Assembly (NCBI GenBank): GCA_963699175.1
Contig: OY969418.1
Location: 992,001 to 1,056,000 of the forward strand
Reading direction: 5' to 3'
Length of the DNA stretch: 64,000 bases
From: JACPYM01 sp963699175
GTDB taxonomy: Bacteria; Acidobacteriota; Blastocatellia; RBC074
The notes beneath the pieces are model-generated. The model saw nothing but the letters and a program-made list of their open reading frames with translations. It had not been told where the DNA came from and ran no database searches. The position numbers and the translations under genes are program-made. Shown piece by piece: positions 51,807 through 61,062 of the stretch. How positions within the stretch are numbered: the stretch's first letter is position 1; each line of letters opens with the position of its first letter.

Positions 51807-54092
51807 ATGGATACATTGTTGCAGTTGTTCTTCAAATATCGTTGGTCAACATTTGCCAAAGGGCAACTCGGGTTTGCCAACCGCCCGGCTTGGTGGATCG
51901 TGCTGCTGCTGTTATTGGCCGTCGGCGCGCTGATCTATTTTGTCTACGTGCGCCCGCCCTATCGCATCAGCAATACACTGCGCGTGGGGTTGATCGTCTT
52001 GCGCACGGCCGTGGTTGCGCTGTTGGCCGTGATGCTGATGCGCCCTGTCGTCGTCATTCCGTCTGTCATTCCCAAAAGTACTGCCGTGGCCGTCTTGACC
52101 GATGATTCGCGTAGTATGACTTTGAATGACGAAAACGGGCGCACACGCCTGGACGCGGCCAAAGAATTGCTCAAGCCCGAAAACAAATTCGCGCACGGCC
52201 TCGACACTAAATTCAAAGTCAATCTCTACGGTTTTTCTTCGACGGCGACGCGCATCAAAAGCGGCGACGAGCTTAAAGCTGAAGGCGCAGCCACCGATAT
52301 TGCCAATGCGATGCAAGAGGCGGTGAAGGATTCGACCGGCTCGCCCCTTTCTGCGTTAGTCTTACTGACTGACGGTGGCGCGAATACGGCGCGCGACCTC
52401 AGCGCGCAGTTGCGCGAGCTGAAAGCGCACAACCTGCCAGTCTTCACCGTCGGTCTCGGCAGCCCGGAACGTTTCAAAGATGTTGAATTGGTGCGCGTCA
52501 CCGCGCCGCGCCGCGTGTTGGTCGGTTCGGCAGTGATCACCGAAGCCCTGATTCGCTTAAGCGGCTACAGCAACAGCAAAGTCACCGTCGCCGTCAGTGA
52601 AGACGGCAAGGCGGTCAAGACGGAAAACTTCGACATCAAGAGCAATGAGGCTCAAACTGTGACGGTCGAATACACGCCGACTTCGGCAGGGACGCATCGC
52701 TATAGCTTTGAGGTCAAACCGCTCGACGGCGAGACAACGCTTGAAAACAACGCACAGGAAGCGTTGATTCAAGTCACTGACACGCATCCCAAGATTCTGC
52801 ACATTGAAGGCGAGCCGCGTTGGGAGTATGGTTTTATGCGCAAAGCGCTCGCCAAGAACGAAAAGAACCTCGTGCTCGTCTCTTCGTTGCGCTCCGCCGA
52901 CGGCAAGTTTTACCGGCAAGGCGTCGAGAGCGGCACTGAGCTGGAGAAAGGCTTCCCTACTTCTGACGAAGAGCTTTTCAATTATCAGGGCCTCGTGATC
53001 GGCAGCATCGAAGCCAACTTCTTCACCTACGATCAGCTTAAATGGATTGAGCAATTCGTCGCGCGGCGTGGCGGTGGCCTGCTCGCTATCGGCGGCCAGC
53101 ATTCTTTCGATTCTGGCAAATTTGCTAACACGCCGGTGGCCGACCTGTTGCCAGTCTATCTGGACGGCACACCAGCGGAACCTGAAGTCGAAGCTGTCTC
53201 GAACTTCAAAGCTGCACTTACGACGCGCGGTCGCACGCACCCCATCACGCGCTTGGCCGAAGATCGCAACCAAAGCGCAAAGGCCTGGGACGAGTTGCCA
53301 CCGATCACTGTGCCCGAAGCATTGACTACACTGAAGCCCGGCGCAACGTTGATTCTGGAAGCGCGCAATACGACTGACAAAAACCGCGTGGTTCCGTTGT
53401 TAGCTGAGGAACGCTATGGACGAGGACGCACGTTGGCGCTGACGGCAAACGATACCTGGCGCTGGCGCATGGAGCTGTCTTCGGAGAAGAATGCGCACGA
53501 GTCTTTCTGGCGGCAATTGTTGCGCTACGTGGTCAGCACAACGCCAAATCAGTACGAGGTCGCCGCTGAACGCGATGTTTATGCTCTCGGCGATGTCGTC
53601 AATCTGCGTGGCGAGGTAAACGACAAGAAATGGGAAGCGATCAAGGATGCCACTGTGAACGCACGCGTCGTCAAGCCTTCCGGCGCGAGCGTAGAATTGC
53701 CGTTGAAGATCAACTTCACCGAACAGAGCAGCGATTACCGCGCCGATTTCACGCCCGATGAGAAGGGTTTATACAAACTCGAAATGAAAGCCACGCGCGG
53801 TGGTGTGACCTTGGGCGAGGCGCAATCGAGCTTCCTCGTCACTGACCGCACACGCGAATTCAACGACGCCGCGCAAAACGTCGAACTGCTCAAACGCATC
53901 GCGGCGGAAACCGGCGGCAAATATTTTCCGCTCAACCGCGCCAACGATCTGCTCGAAGAGATCACCACGCTCGAAGGCAAAAACTCCGAACGCGTGAGCC
54001 GGGATTTATGGGATATGCCGATTAACTTTCTGTTGCTGGTCGGACTGGCAAGCGCGGAATGGTTTTTACGCAAGGGCAAGGGGCTGGCTTAA
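51807..54092 (+). CDS. Membrane protein with VWA and glutamine-amidotransferase-like domains
   Basis: GGAG nine bases before the ATG sets 761 residues. Two N-terminal transmembrane helices (about 29-48 and 59-79) precede a VWA domain with a complete MIDAS: DDSRS (99-103) and LLTDGGANTARD later. A beta-sandwich region follows, then a class I glutamine-amidotransferase-like fold (RRGGGLLAIGGQHSFDSGKF, DLLPVYL); no Cys nucleophile sits in the expected turn, so it is probably not an active amidotransferase. A C-terminal helix (WDMPINFLLLVGLASAEWFL) anchors it again. This is a known co-gene of MoxR/DUF58 clusters in Acidobacteriota and Planctomycetes and leads the operon here. Confidence 0.85.
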   Translation: MDTLLQLFFKYRWSTFAKGQLGFANRPAWWIVLLLLLAVGALIYFVYVRPPYRISNTLRVGLIVLRTAVVALLAVMLMRPVVVIPSVIPKSTAVAVLTDDSRSMTLNDENGRTRLDAAKELLKPENKFAHGLDTKFKVNLYGFSSTATRIKSGDELKAEGAATDIANAMQEAVKDSTGSPLSALVLLTDGGANTARDLSAQLRELKAHNLPVFTVGLGSPERFKDVELVRVTAPRRVLVGSAVITEALIRLSGYSNSKVTVAVSEDGKAVKTENFDIKSNEAQTVTVEYTPTSAGTHRYSFEVKPLDGETTLENNAQEALIQVTDTHPKILHIEGEPRWEYGFMRKALAKNEKNLVLVSSLRSADGKFYRQGVESGTELEKGFPTSDEELFNYQGLVIGSIEANFFTYDQLKWIEQFVARRGGGLLAIGGQHSFDSGKFANTPVADLLPVYLDGTPAEPEVEAVSNFKAALTTRGRTHPITRLAEDRNQSAKAWDELPPITVPEALTTLKPGATLILEARNTTDKNRVVPLLAEERYGRGRTLALTANDTWRWRMELSSEKNAHESFWRQLLRYVVSTTPNQYEVAAERDVYALGDVVNLRGEVNDKKWEAIKDATVNARVVKPSGASVELPLKINFTEQSSDYRADFTPDEKGLYKLEMKATRGGVTLGEAQSSFLVTDRTREFNDAAQNVELLKRIAAETGGKYFPLNRANDLLEEITTLEGKNSERVSRDLWDMPINFLLLVGLASAEWFLRKGKGLA

Positions 54093-54289
54093 TTTTGGCT
54101 CGAAATCAGTATGCTGGCCGGCAACCAGTATCAGCCAAGCTTATGGAGCTTTGGCCTTACCTGCTGTGCAAGCCGTTGAACTAGCTGCGTTCCTGAAACA
54201 GAGCAAAATCGAGGAACAGGACGTGGCGCTAGAAGCTTTAGAAAAATGGGTGAAGCAACAACTTCACTTGGACACAAACAATTAATCAC
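54093..54289 (+). other. Spacer with a possible small coding remnant
   Basis: The gap contains one open stretch from about 54120 to a TAA at 54284-54286 that reads AVQAVELAAFLKQSKIEEQ and ends EALEKWVKQQLHLDTNN. It is charged and helical like a real protein end, but has no ribosome site and no recognised family. It could be a gene remnant or a very short gene of about 40-55 codons. Confidence 0.3.
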
Positions 54290-55342
54290 ATGCGCTATTT
54301 GTTTTCGACAATCTGCTGGCTTTGCATTTTAACGACGTTGGCCTGCGCGCAAGACGCGGGCGGGCGCACACAACTTCAATCGGCAACTCCTGCGCCCACC
54401 ACAGCCGTCCCGGCACAGCAACTGCCTGCCGACCTCAACAAATATGCCGTCATCATCAGCGGCATCAGCGGCGAAGAGGTCTATGCCAAACAATTCGCCA
54501 CCTGGACGACGAAATTGCGTGGCGCCTTGTCCGGCAAATTGGGCTTTGCGGAAGACCATGTCTTTGTCTTGACCGACAAGCCGGCGGAGAAAGAACAGCG
54601 CGCCGATGCTGTAACGGTGCGCCAGGTTTTTGTCACACTGCGTAATACGCTGAAACCGGAGAATCAACTTTTCGTCTTTTTTATCGGGCACGGCACGTAC
54701 GAGCCGAACACCAAGATTGCCAAGTTCAATCTGGTTGGGCCGGATTTGTCCACTGCCGATTACGCGCAACTCATCAACGTCTTACCCGCCCGCAGCATAG
54801 TGGTCGTCAATATGTCGAGCGCGAGCGGTGAATTCGTCAAGCCACTCTCGGGTGAGGGGCGCGTTGTCGTCACCGCCACACGCAGTGGTATGGAACAGAA
54901 CGCCCCCAAATTTGCCGGCCCGTTCATTGACGCGCTTGGCAACCCGGAAGCCGACACAGACAAGAACGGGCGCGTTTCGGTGCTTGAAGCTTTTGAGTAC
55001 GCCAACAAACTCGTCGGCAAACAGTTCGAGGGCAAAGGCACGCTGCTGACTGAACATGCGCTGCTGGACGACAATGGTGATGGCGCAGGCCATCAGCAAG
55101 CCGAGGCGGGCGATGGGGGGCTGGCCAAGCTGACCTATTTCGATTCCCTGCCCAAACAGCAAGCGGGCGGCGACCCAGTGCTGACCAAACTGTTTGAAGA
55201 TAAGCTGCGATTGGAAAGCGAAGTGGAGCGTTTGAAAGCGCGCAAAGTTCAGATGAGCGAGGATGATTTTTATAACGAACTGGAAAAACCGCTGCTTGAG
55301 TTGGCCAGGATAGGGCAGAATATTCGGGCGAAACAAAAATAG
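54290..55342 (+). CDS. Secreted caspase-fold (C14/C13-like) protein, Cys site altered
   Basis: A 350-residue exported protein (signal peptide MRYLFSTICWLCILTTLACA). Residues 51-60 (KYAVIISGIS) begin a caspase-hemoglobinase fold; the catalytic His is in FFIGHGTYEP (H134). Where caspase-like proteins have Cys (usually Asp-Ala-Cys-x-Ser-Gly or similar), it has NMSSASGEF (174-182) with Ser, so it is likely inactive or works by another mechanism. An EF-hand-like DTDKNGRVSVLE (222-233) and DDNGDG (260-265) suggest calcium binding. The C-terminus is coiled-coil. It lies between two membrane or secreted members of the MoxR operon. Confidence 0.75.
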   Translation: MRYLFSTICWLCILTTLACAQDAGGRTQLQSATPAPTTAVPAQQLPADLNKYAVIISGISGEEVYAKQFATWTTKLRGALSGKLGFAEDHVFVLTDKPAEKEQRADAVTVRQVFVTLRNTLKPENQLFVFFIGHGTYEPNTKIAKFNLVGPDLSTADYAQLINVLPARSIVVVNMSSASGEFVKPLSGEGRVVVTATRSGMEQNAPKFAGPFIDALGNPEADTDKNGRVSVLEAFEYANKLVGKQFEGKGTLLTEHALLDDNGDGAGHQQAEAGDGGLAKLTYFDSLPKQQAGGDPVLTKLFEDKLRLESEVERLKARKVQMSEDDFYNELEKPLLELARIGQNIRAKQK

Positions 55343-55366
55343 ACAAGGTGAGGGAGAGAGAATTAA

Positions 55367-58138
55367 GTGTTTGATAAGCAATTGAAGCAAAAGCAACGCA
55401 CGCGCGCCGAGCAGCACCAGCAGATCCTTCGTCACAACGACACGCCGCTTCGCCTATCTCTCCTGCTCTTGCTCTGTCTCAGCGCGGCTTTCATCGTGCT
55501 GGGCGCTTGCGTCGCCGCGCAAGAAGTTACCATCGAAAGTGCCGAAGACGAACTCAAGCAAGGCAAATATCCGTCCGCCATCGCACAGTTCAACCGTCTG
55601 CTCACCAGCAACGCCAATGACGAACGCGCGCAATACGGTTTGCTGCGCGCCTATTTGGAGACTGGCAAATACAGCGAGATCGAAACGACGGCGAAAAAAC
55701 TTCTGACAGGTAAAGCGGACAACCACCGCGCCCGCCTGCTGCTGGCCGAGGTGTTCGCGCTGACCGGACGCTACAGCGAGGCCATCAGCGAGTACGAGCG
55801 CGTCAGCCGAGCAGCAGATAAAGTAATCGAGCGAGCCGACAAATCAGATAAAGAAGTGGACAAGACCGCCGCCGCAGAGATACAGCCGCTCAAATTGCGC
55901 GCCGATTTGCGGCGCGGCGAACTGCTCAAGCAGACAGGCAAAGAGGAAGAGTCGCAATTCATCTTTCAGGCCATCGTCAAATTTTACGAAGACAACGACG
56001 TTGACAAGGCCGAGTCGTTGACCAGCGTGGCCGCCGCGTTGGTCTACCTCGAACGCTATCAAGATGCGAAAGACATGTACCTCGACGCCATCGCGGCTGA
56101 CGACAAGTACATTGACGCGCACATTACTGCTGGTGAGTTGTTCACGGCTAAATACGCCTACCCCGACGCGGCGGAATTTTTCAAAGACGCGCTGGCGATC
56201 AACGCCAACCACGCGCGACTGCAACTCGCCATCGCGCGCAACAAACGCATTGACGGCGGTGAAGCGATGCAGCAGGCGCTGACCAAAGCGCTCGAAATCA
56301 ACTCCAATCTTTACGAAGCCAAGTTGCTGCAAGCCAGCGTTGACCTGGAAGCCGAGCGCCACACTGATGCAGCCAAGAAGATTGACGAGGTGATGAAGAT
56401 CAATCCCAATTCGACCGAAGCCTATGCACTACGTGCCGCTTCGTCTTGGGTCAACCATCGCCTGCCTGAGTACGACGCAGCGGTCAAAGCCGCGTTGGCG
56501 ATCAATCCGCGCGACGGCGAGTTGTACGAGACACTGGCACACTACGCCACGATGCAACGCCGCTACGCGGAATCCATTGTCTTCTTGCGCAAGGCGATCG
56601 AGTTCACGCCGAATCTATGGTCGGCACATCTGGCCTTAGGGCAAGCTCTATTGCGCAGCAATCAGTTGAAAGAGGGACGTGAAGAGATTGAGGTGTCGTT
56701 CAAAGGCGACCCGTTCAATATCTGGGCGAAAAACACGCTCGACTTGATGGATGCGATGGCCGATTATCGCGAAGTCACGGCGGGCGACTTTGTGATTCGC
56801 ACAGCGGCCAAAGAGAGTGAGGTGTTGCAAGCCTATGCGGCGGAGTTGTTGAGCGAAGCCAAGCAGAAGCTGACAGGGAAATACAAATTCACGCCGCAAG
56901 GCCCGGTGGCGATAGAGATTTTTCCGAATCACGACGACTTCGCTGTGCGCGCGCTGGGCTTGCCCGGTTTGGGGGCGCTGGGCGTCTGCTTCGGCCAGAT
57001 GATCGCGCAGGATTCGCCTTCGGCGCGACCGAGCGGTGAATTTAACTGGGGCACGACGCTCTGGCACGAATACACGCACGTTATCACTTTGCAGATCACC
57101 GATCACTTGATCCCGCGCTGGTTCTCGGAAGGCCTGTCGGTCTTCGAGGAACACAACGCGCGTCCCGGCTGGGGTGACGATTGGAATCCGCAACACCTCA
57201 AGGCGCTCAGCGACGGACGCTGGTTCAAGATCGCCAACCTCGATGGCGGCTTTATGCGCCCGAAGCGTCCTGACGACGTGCCGCTGGCCTACTTTGAAGC
57301 CTCTCAAATTTGCGCCTTCATCAACGAGAAGTATGGCTTCGACGCGATTCTGGCCATGCTGCGCGGCTACAAGGAGAAGCAGCGCACGCCGGAGATTCTG
57401 CGCAGCGTGCTGAAGCTGAGCGAAGAAGAGTTCGACAAGGCGTTTGCCGAATACGTGCAAAACAAAGTCGGCAAATACGTCAAGGCGCTGGAATCGGGTT
57501 GGAAGAACCCGGCGCTGATGCAGATGGGTAAGGCGCAGGTTTACGAGCAGGTCGCTGTGCAAGGAGATGACTTCATGCTGAACTTGCGCGCCGGGATGTT
57601 CTATCTGGAAGACAAGAACACGGACAAAGCCATACAACATCTGAAGCGCTCGATTGAGTTGTTCCCTTTTCAGGGCGGCAAGAATAATGCTTACGAGTTG
57701 TTGGCGGACATCTACGAGAAGCGCGGCGACAAGGCCGCCACCATCGAAATGCTGGAAGCCTTGATCAAGGTGGATGAAAATGATTACGACGCCTTGAAGA
57801 AGCTGGCGCAGTTGAGACTGGAACAGGGCGACAAGGCCCGCGCGTTGGAATTGTTACAGCTTAGTTTCTACGTCAATCCGTTCGACCCGGCGCAACACGC
57901 AACGGCGGGTGATTTGCAACTCGGACAGAACCAGAGTGAGGCGGCAATTCGTGAGTTTCAAATAGTGCTAGCTGCAAATCCGCCCAACATTGCTGAGGCA
58001 CAATATAATTTGGCGCGCGCCTACCTGGCAGCGGGCAAAGGCAAAGAGGCTAAACGTTCGGTGCTGCGTTCGCTGGAACTCGCGCCGGGGTTTGATAAAG
58101 CACAGGATTTGTTGTTAAAGCTGGTCGGCAATCCGTGA
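55367..58138 (+). CDS. TPR protein with gluzincin peptidase (Peptidase_MA-like) domain
   Basis: The GTG at 55367 gives 923 residues. A hydrophobic helix (about 28-50) is a signal or anchor, then many TPR repeats (for example KQGKYPSAIAQFNRLLTSNA). In the middle, a zinc-protease core appears: LWHEYTHVITLQIT (H567, E568, H571) and WFSEGLSVFEEHNA with E588 as third ligand, the gluzincin pattern. More TPRs follow, ending near LELAPGFDKAQDLLLKLVG. The peptidase looks active. It is 24 bp after the caspase-like gene and touches the DUF4159 gene, so it is cotranscribed. Its target is unknown, perhaps a protein handled by the MoxR/VWA complex. Confidence 0.85.
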   Translation: MFDKQLKQKQRTRAEQHQQILRHNDTPLRLSLLLLLCLSAAFIVLGACVAAQEVTIESAEDELKQGKYPSAIAQFNRLLTSNANDERAQYGLLRAYLETGKYSEIETTAKKLLTGKADNHRARLLLAEVFALTGRYSEAISEYERVSRAADKVIERADKSDKEVDKTAAAEIQPLKLRADLRRGELLKQTGKEEESQFIFQAIVKFYEDNDVDKAESLTSVAAALVYLERYQDAKDMYLDAIAADDKYIDAHITAGELFTAKYAYPDAAEFFKDALAINANHARLQLAIARNKRIDGGEAMQQALTKALEINSNLYEAKLLQASVDLEAERHTDAAKKIDEVMKINPNSTEAYALRAASSWVNHRLPEYDAAVKAALAINPRDGELYETLAHYATMQRRYAESIVFLRKAIEFTPNLWSAHLALGQALLRSNQLKEGREEIEVSFKGDPFNIWAKNTLDLMDAMADYREVTAGDFVIRTAAKESEVLQAYAAELLSEAKQKLTGKYKFTPQGPVAIEIFPNHDDFAVRALGLPGLGALGVCFGQMIAQDSPSARPSGEFNWGTTLWHEYTHVITLQITDHLIPRWFSEGLSVFEEHNARPGWGDDWNPQHLKALSDGRWFKIANLDGGFMRPKRPDDVPLAYFEASQICAFINEKYGFDAILAMLRGYKEKQRTPEILRSVLKLSEEEFDKAFAEYVQNKVGKYVKALESGWKNPALMQMGKAQVYEQVAVQGDDFMLNLRAGMFYLEDKNTDKAIQHLKRSIELFPFQGGKNNAYELLADIYEKRGDKAATIEMLEALIKVDENDYDALKKLAQLRLEQGDKARALELLQLSFYVNPFDPAQHATAGDLQLGQNQSEAAIREFQIVLAANPPNIAEAQYNLARAYLAAGKGKEAKRSVLRSLELAPGFDKAQDLLLKLVGNP

Positions 58139-58149
58139 GAGGTGAAACT

Positions 58150-58998
58150 ATGAAGCGGTTACTGAGTGATAAAAAGCGGCTCGTCTCGGTGCTGTTGATG
58201 CTTTGCTTGATTACGGGTATCGCGCTCGCGCAGCGGCCGTTCAGACAGCGCAAGCCACCATCCAACCTGCCGCCGGTCTACGCCGATAACATTCCCAAAC
58301 CCGACCGCGACCTTTCCGGGCGCTTCACTTTCACGCGCATTCGCTTTGACCTGCCGGGCATGTATGCCGGTGCTTCATTTGAGGCGCTGGGCGATCATGG
58401 GCCGCCCTGGTCGCACGATTACCCGACTGCCGGACGCCACCTGGTGAAGATCATCAGCGAGGTATCAAAGGTTGATGCGACGCAGGATGTCAACGAGCCA
58501 ATCTTCCGGTTCGGCGACCCCGAGCTATTCAAATATCCGTTCGCGTATCTCTGCGAGGTCGGGTCTATGACCCTCAACGACCAAGAGATTACCGGGATGC
58601 GCGAATATCTGCTGCGTGGCGGCTTCGTTTGCGTAGACGATTTTCGCAATGACTACGAGTTGGCCAATCTGAACCAGTACATCAAACGCGCCTTCCCCGA
58701 ACCGGAATACCAGCTCAGGAAGCTCGACATCTCGCATCCGATCTTCAACTGCTTCTTCTCGATCAAGACGCTCGACCTGCCACCCATTTACGGCGGCGGT
58801 TTCGGGTCGCGCGAGACGGTGCGACCGGAATTCTATGGGCTGGAAGATAAGACCGGGCGCCTGATGATGATCGTCAACTTCAACTACGACGTGAGCGATT
58901 TCTGGCAATGGTCTGACAATGCGTTCGCGCCCATTGAAGAGACTAATGAGGCTTACAAGTTTGGCGTGAACTACATCATCTACGCGCTTACACATTGA
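58150..58998 (+). CDS. DUF4159 protein
   Basis: A 282-residue protein with a signal peptide or anchor (LVSVLLMLCLITGIALAQ) and the DUF4159 body: FTFTRIRFDLPGMYAGASFE, FPFAYLCEVGSMTLNDQEIT, MREYLLRGGFVCVDDFRNDY and DISHPIFNCFFSIKTLDLPP. The domain resembles a glutamine-amidotransferase-like fold (G-G-F-V-x-V-D-D) without a visible nucleophile. DUF4159 genes recur next to MoxR/DUF58/VWA genes, so it is a likely structural partner. AGAGGTG precedes the ATG at 58150, 12 bases after the previous stop. Confidence 0.88.
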   Translation: MKRLLSDKKRLVSVLLMLCLITGIALAQRPFRQRKPPSNLPPVYADNIPKPDRDLSGRFTFTRIRFDLPGMYAGASFEALGDHGPPWSHDYPTAGRHLVKIISEVSKVDATQDVNEPIFRFGDPELFKYPFAYLCEVGSMTLNDQEITGMREYLLRGGFVCVDDFRNDYELANLNQYIKRAFPEPEYQLRKLDISHPIFNCFFSIKTLDLPPIYGGGFGSRETVRPEFYGLEDKTGRLMMIVNFNYDVSDFWQWSDNAFAPIEETNEAYKFGVNYIIYALTH

Positions 58999-59046
58999 TT
59001 TGCTATTTGAGATTTGGAAATTTGAAATAGGAGATGAACAAACTGA

Positions 59047-60069
59047 ATGGTTGTTGACAAACAAGTAACCCGTGACGAAGAACTGCTCGACAAACTGTCG
59101 CACGCACGCTCACGTATCATGAACGAGGTGCGCAAAGCCATCCTCGGGCAGGACGAAGTGATCGAGCAAGTGTTGATGTCCATCTTCGTCGGCGGCCACA
59201 CGATCATCACCGGCGTGCCGGGCCTGGCCAAAACGCTCCTGATCCGCACGCTGGCGAACGTGCTCGATCTCTCCTTCAAGCGTATTCAATTTACACCTGA
59301 CCTGATGCCTGCGGACATCACTGGTACCGAGATCATCGAAGAGAATCGCGCCACCGGCCATCGTTCCATGCAGTTCATTCACGGCCCAATCTTCGCCAAC
59401 ATCATCCTGGCGGACGAAATCAACCGCACGCCGCCCAAGACGCAAGCAGCCTTACTCGAAGCGATGCAAGAAGGCAACGTCACCGTACAAGGTACGACCT
59501 ATCCGCTGCCCAAGCCCTTCTTCGTGCTCGCCACGCAGAACCCCATCGAGATGGAAGGCACTTATCCGCTGCCTGAAGCCCAACTCGACCGCTTCATGTT
59601 CAACGTCAAGATTGATTATCTAGCGCAAGAGGACGAGGTCGCAGTAGTAAAGCTGACCACTTCGCCGCAGAATTTCGATTTCGAGCGCCTAATGAATGCG
59701 GATGAAATTCTGGCCTTCCAACGTCTCGTGCGCAAGGTCCCGTCGGCCGATCACGTCACGCGTTACGCCGTTGACCTAGTTACGCACAGTCGTCCCCATC
59801 TGCCGAAGGCGCCTGAGTTCGTCAATCGTTGGGTGACGTGGGGCTGCGGGTTGCGCGCGTCGCAGTATTTGATTTTGGCCGGCAAGGCGCGGGCGATCTT
59901 GCAGGGCCGCTACAATGTTTCGTGCGAAGACGTGCGTGAGGTGGCGTTGCCGGTGATGCGCCATCGGCTGTTGACCAATTTCCAAGCGGAATCCGAACGC
60001 GTAGATGCGGATCAGGTTATCAAGAAGCTGATCGAACATGTGCCTGAACCAAAATCTGGATTGAAATAG
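59047..60069 (+). CDS. moxR: MoxR-family AAA+ ATPase
   Basis: This 340-residue ATPase has the MoxR form of Walker A, GVPGLAKT (56-63), Walker B ILADEIN (119-125) and sensor 1 in VLATQNPIEMEGTYPLPEAQ, followed by an arginine finger (EAQLDRFMFNV). MoxR proteins act as chaperones, often for metal-centre or VWA-protein assembly. The DUF58 gene starts 3 bases after its stop. A GGAG lies about 13 bases before the ATG. Confidence 0.95.
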   Translation: MVVDKQVTRDEELLDKLSHARSRIMNEVRKAILGQDEVIEQVLMSIFVGGHTIITGVPGLAKTLLIRTLANVLDLSFKRIQFTPDLMPADITGTEIIEENRATGHRSMQFIHGPIFANIILADEINRTPPKTQAALLEAMQEGNVTVQGTTYPLPKPFFVLATQNPIEMEGTYPLPEAQLDRFMFNVKIDYLAQEDEVAVVKLTTSPQNFDFERLMNADEILAFQRLVRKVPSADHVTRYAVDLVTHSRPHLPKAPEFVNRWVTWGCGLRASQYLILAGKARAILQGRYNVSCEDVREVALPVMRHRLLTNFQAESERVDADQVIKKLIEHVPEPKSGLK

Positions 60070-60071
60070 CA

Positions 60072-61040
60072 ATGTGGTGGAAGAACTGGAAGAACCCAAT
60101 CAGTGAAACTTTTGCTGGCACGCAGGAACCGGCTAGCGTTCCCGTGACACCTGGGACGGGAGTGCGTTTTCTCTCGCCAGAGGTGTTGGCCAAAATCAAC
60201 TCGCTTGAGTTGTTAGCACGCACCGTGGTCGAAGGTTTTATCTCCGGCTTGCATCGTTCGCCCTTCACCGGCTTCTCGACCGAGTTCGCCGAATATCGCC
60301 AGTACATGCCCGGCGATGATCTGCGCTATCTCGATTGGAAGTTGCTGGGGCGCACGGATCGCTACTATATCAAGAAGTACCGCGCCGACACGAATCTGCA
60401 ATGCCACATTTTGATTGATGCCTCGGCTTCGATGCGTTACACAACTGGCGCAGTGACAAAGATGCAATACGCGCAGTTCATCGGCGCGTCACTCGCTTAT
60501 CTTGTCAATCGGCAGCAGGACGCTGTCGGACTGATCGCCTTTGATGAAAGCGTGCGCACGCACGTGCCGGCGCATGCGCGCACCGGGCACATGCGCACCA
60601 TCTACGGGCGGTTGGAGCAATTGGAGCCGGGCAAGGAGACAAACGTCTCGGCGGTGTTGCACGAGATTGCCGAACGCATCACGCGGCGCGGCATCATCGT
60701 TGTCATTTCGGATTTTTACGATGACGCGCCGGCCTTGATTGAAGCGCTGCAACACCTGCGCTTCAAAGGCAATGACGTAATCGTCTTTCAAGTGTTGGAT
60801 AAGAACGAACTCGATTTCACTTATACCGAGCCGGTCTTGCTCGAAGACGCCGAGACCGAAGAGCAATTGCACGTATTGCCCGACGTGCTGGCCGACGGCT
60901 ATCGCCAAAAGATCAACGATCACTTGACGAATCTGCGTGAAGGTTGCTCGCGCAATAAGATTGATTACGAATTGCTGACGACTGACAAGGCGCTCGATTA
61001 CGCGCTGTTCGCATTTCTGTCGAAGCGGGCGCGGATGTAA
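60072..61040 (+). CDS. DUF58 protein with VWA-type MIDAS
   Basis: A 322-residue protein of the DUF58 family: YMPGDDLRYLDWKLLGRTDR (79-98) is the signature, followed by HILIDASASM with the MIDAS DASAS (116-120). VVISDFYDDAP gives the later metal ligand region. Unlike many DUF58 proteins it has no N-terminal membrane helices visible, so it is probably cytoplasmic and may be the first client of MoxR. It is followed after 22 bp by the BatA-like gene. Confidence 0.93.
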   Translation: MWWKNWKNPISETFAGTQEPASVPVTPGTGVRFLSPEVLAKINSLELLARTVVEGFISGLHRSPFTGFSTEFAEYRQYMPGDDLRYLDWKLLGRTDRYYIKKYRADTNLQCHILIDASASMRYTTGAVTKMQYAQFIGASLAYLVNRQQDAVGLIAFDESVRTHVPAHARTGHMRTIYGRLEQLEPGKETNVSAVLHEIAERITRRGIIVVISDFYDDAPALIEALQHLRFKGNDVIVFQVLDKNELDFTYTEPVLLEDAETEEQLHVLPDVLADGYRQKINDHLTNLREGCSRNKIDYELLTTDKALDYALFAFLSKRARM

Positions 61041-61062
61041 ACGACCAATAGCAAACAAGCTG

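Noticed and set aside
56648..57640. 330-codon open frame antisense to the TPR-peptidase gene
   Set aside because: Same reason: mirror of a real gene, no ribosome site, low-quality composition.
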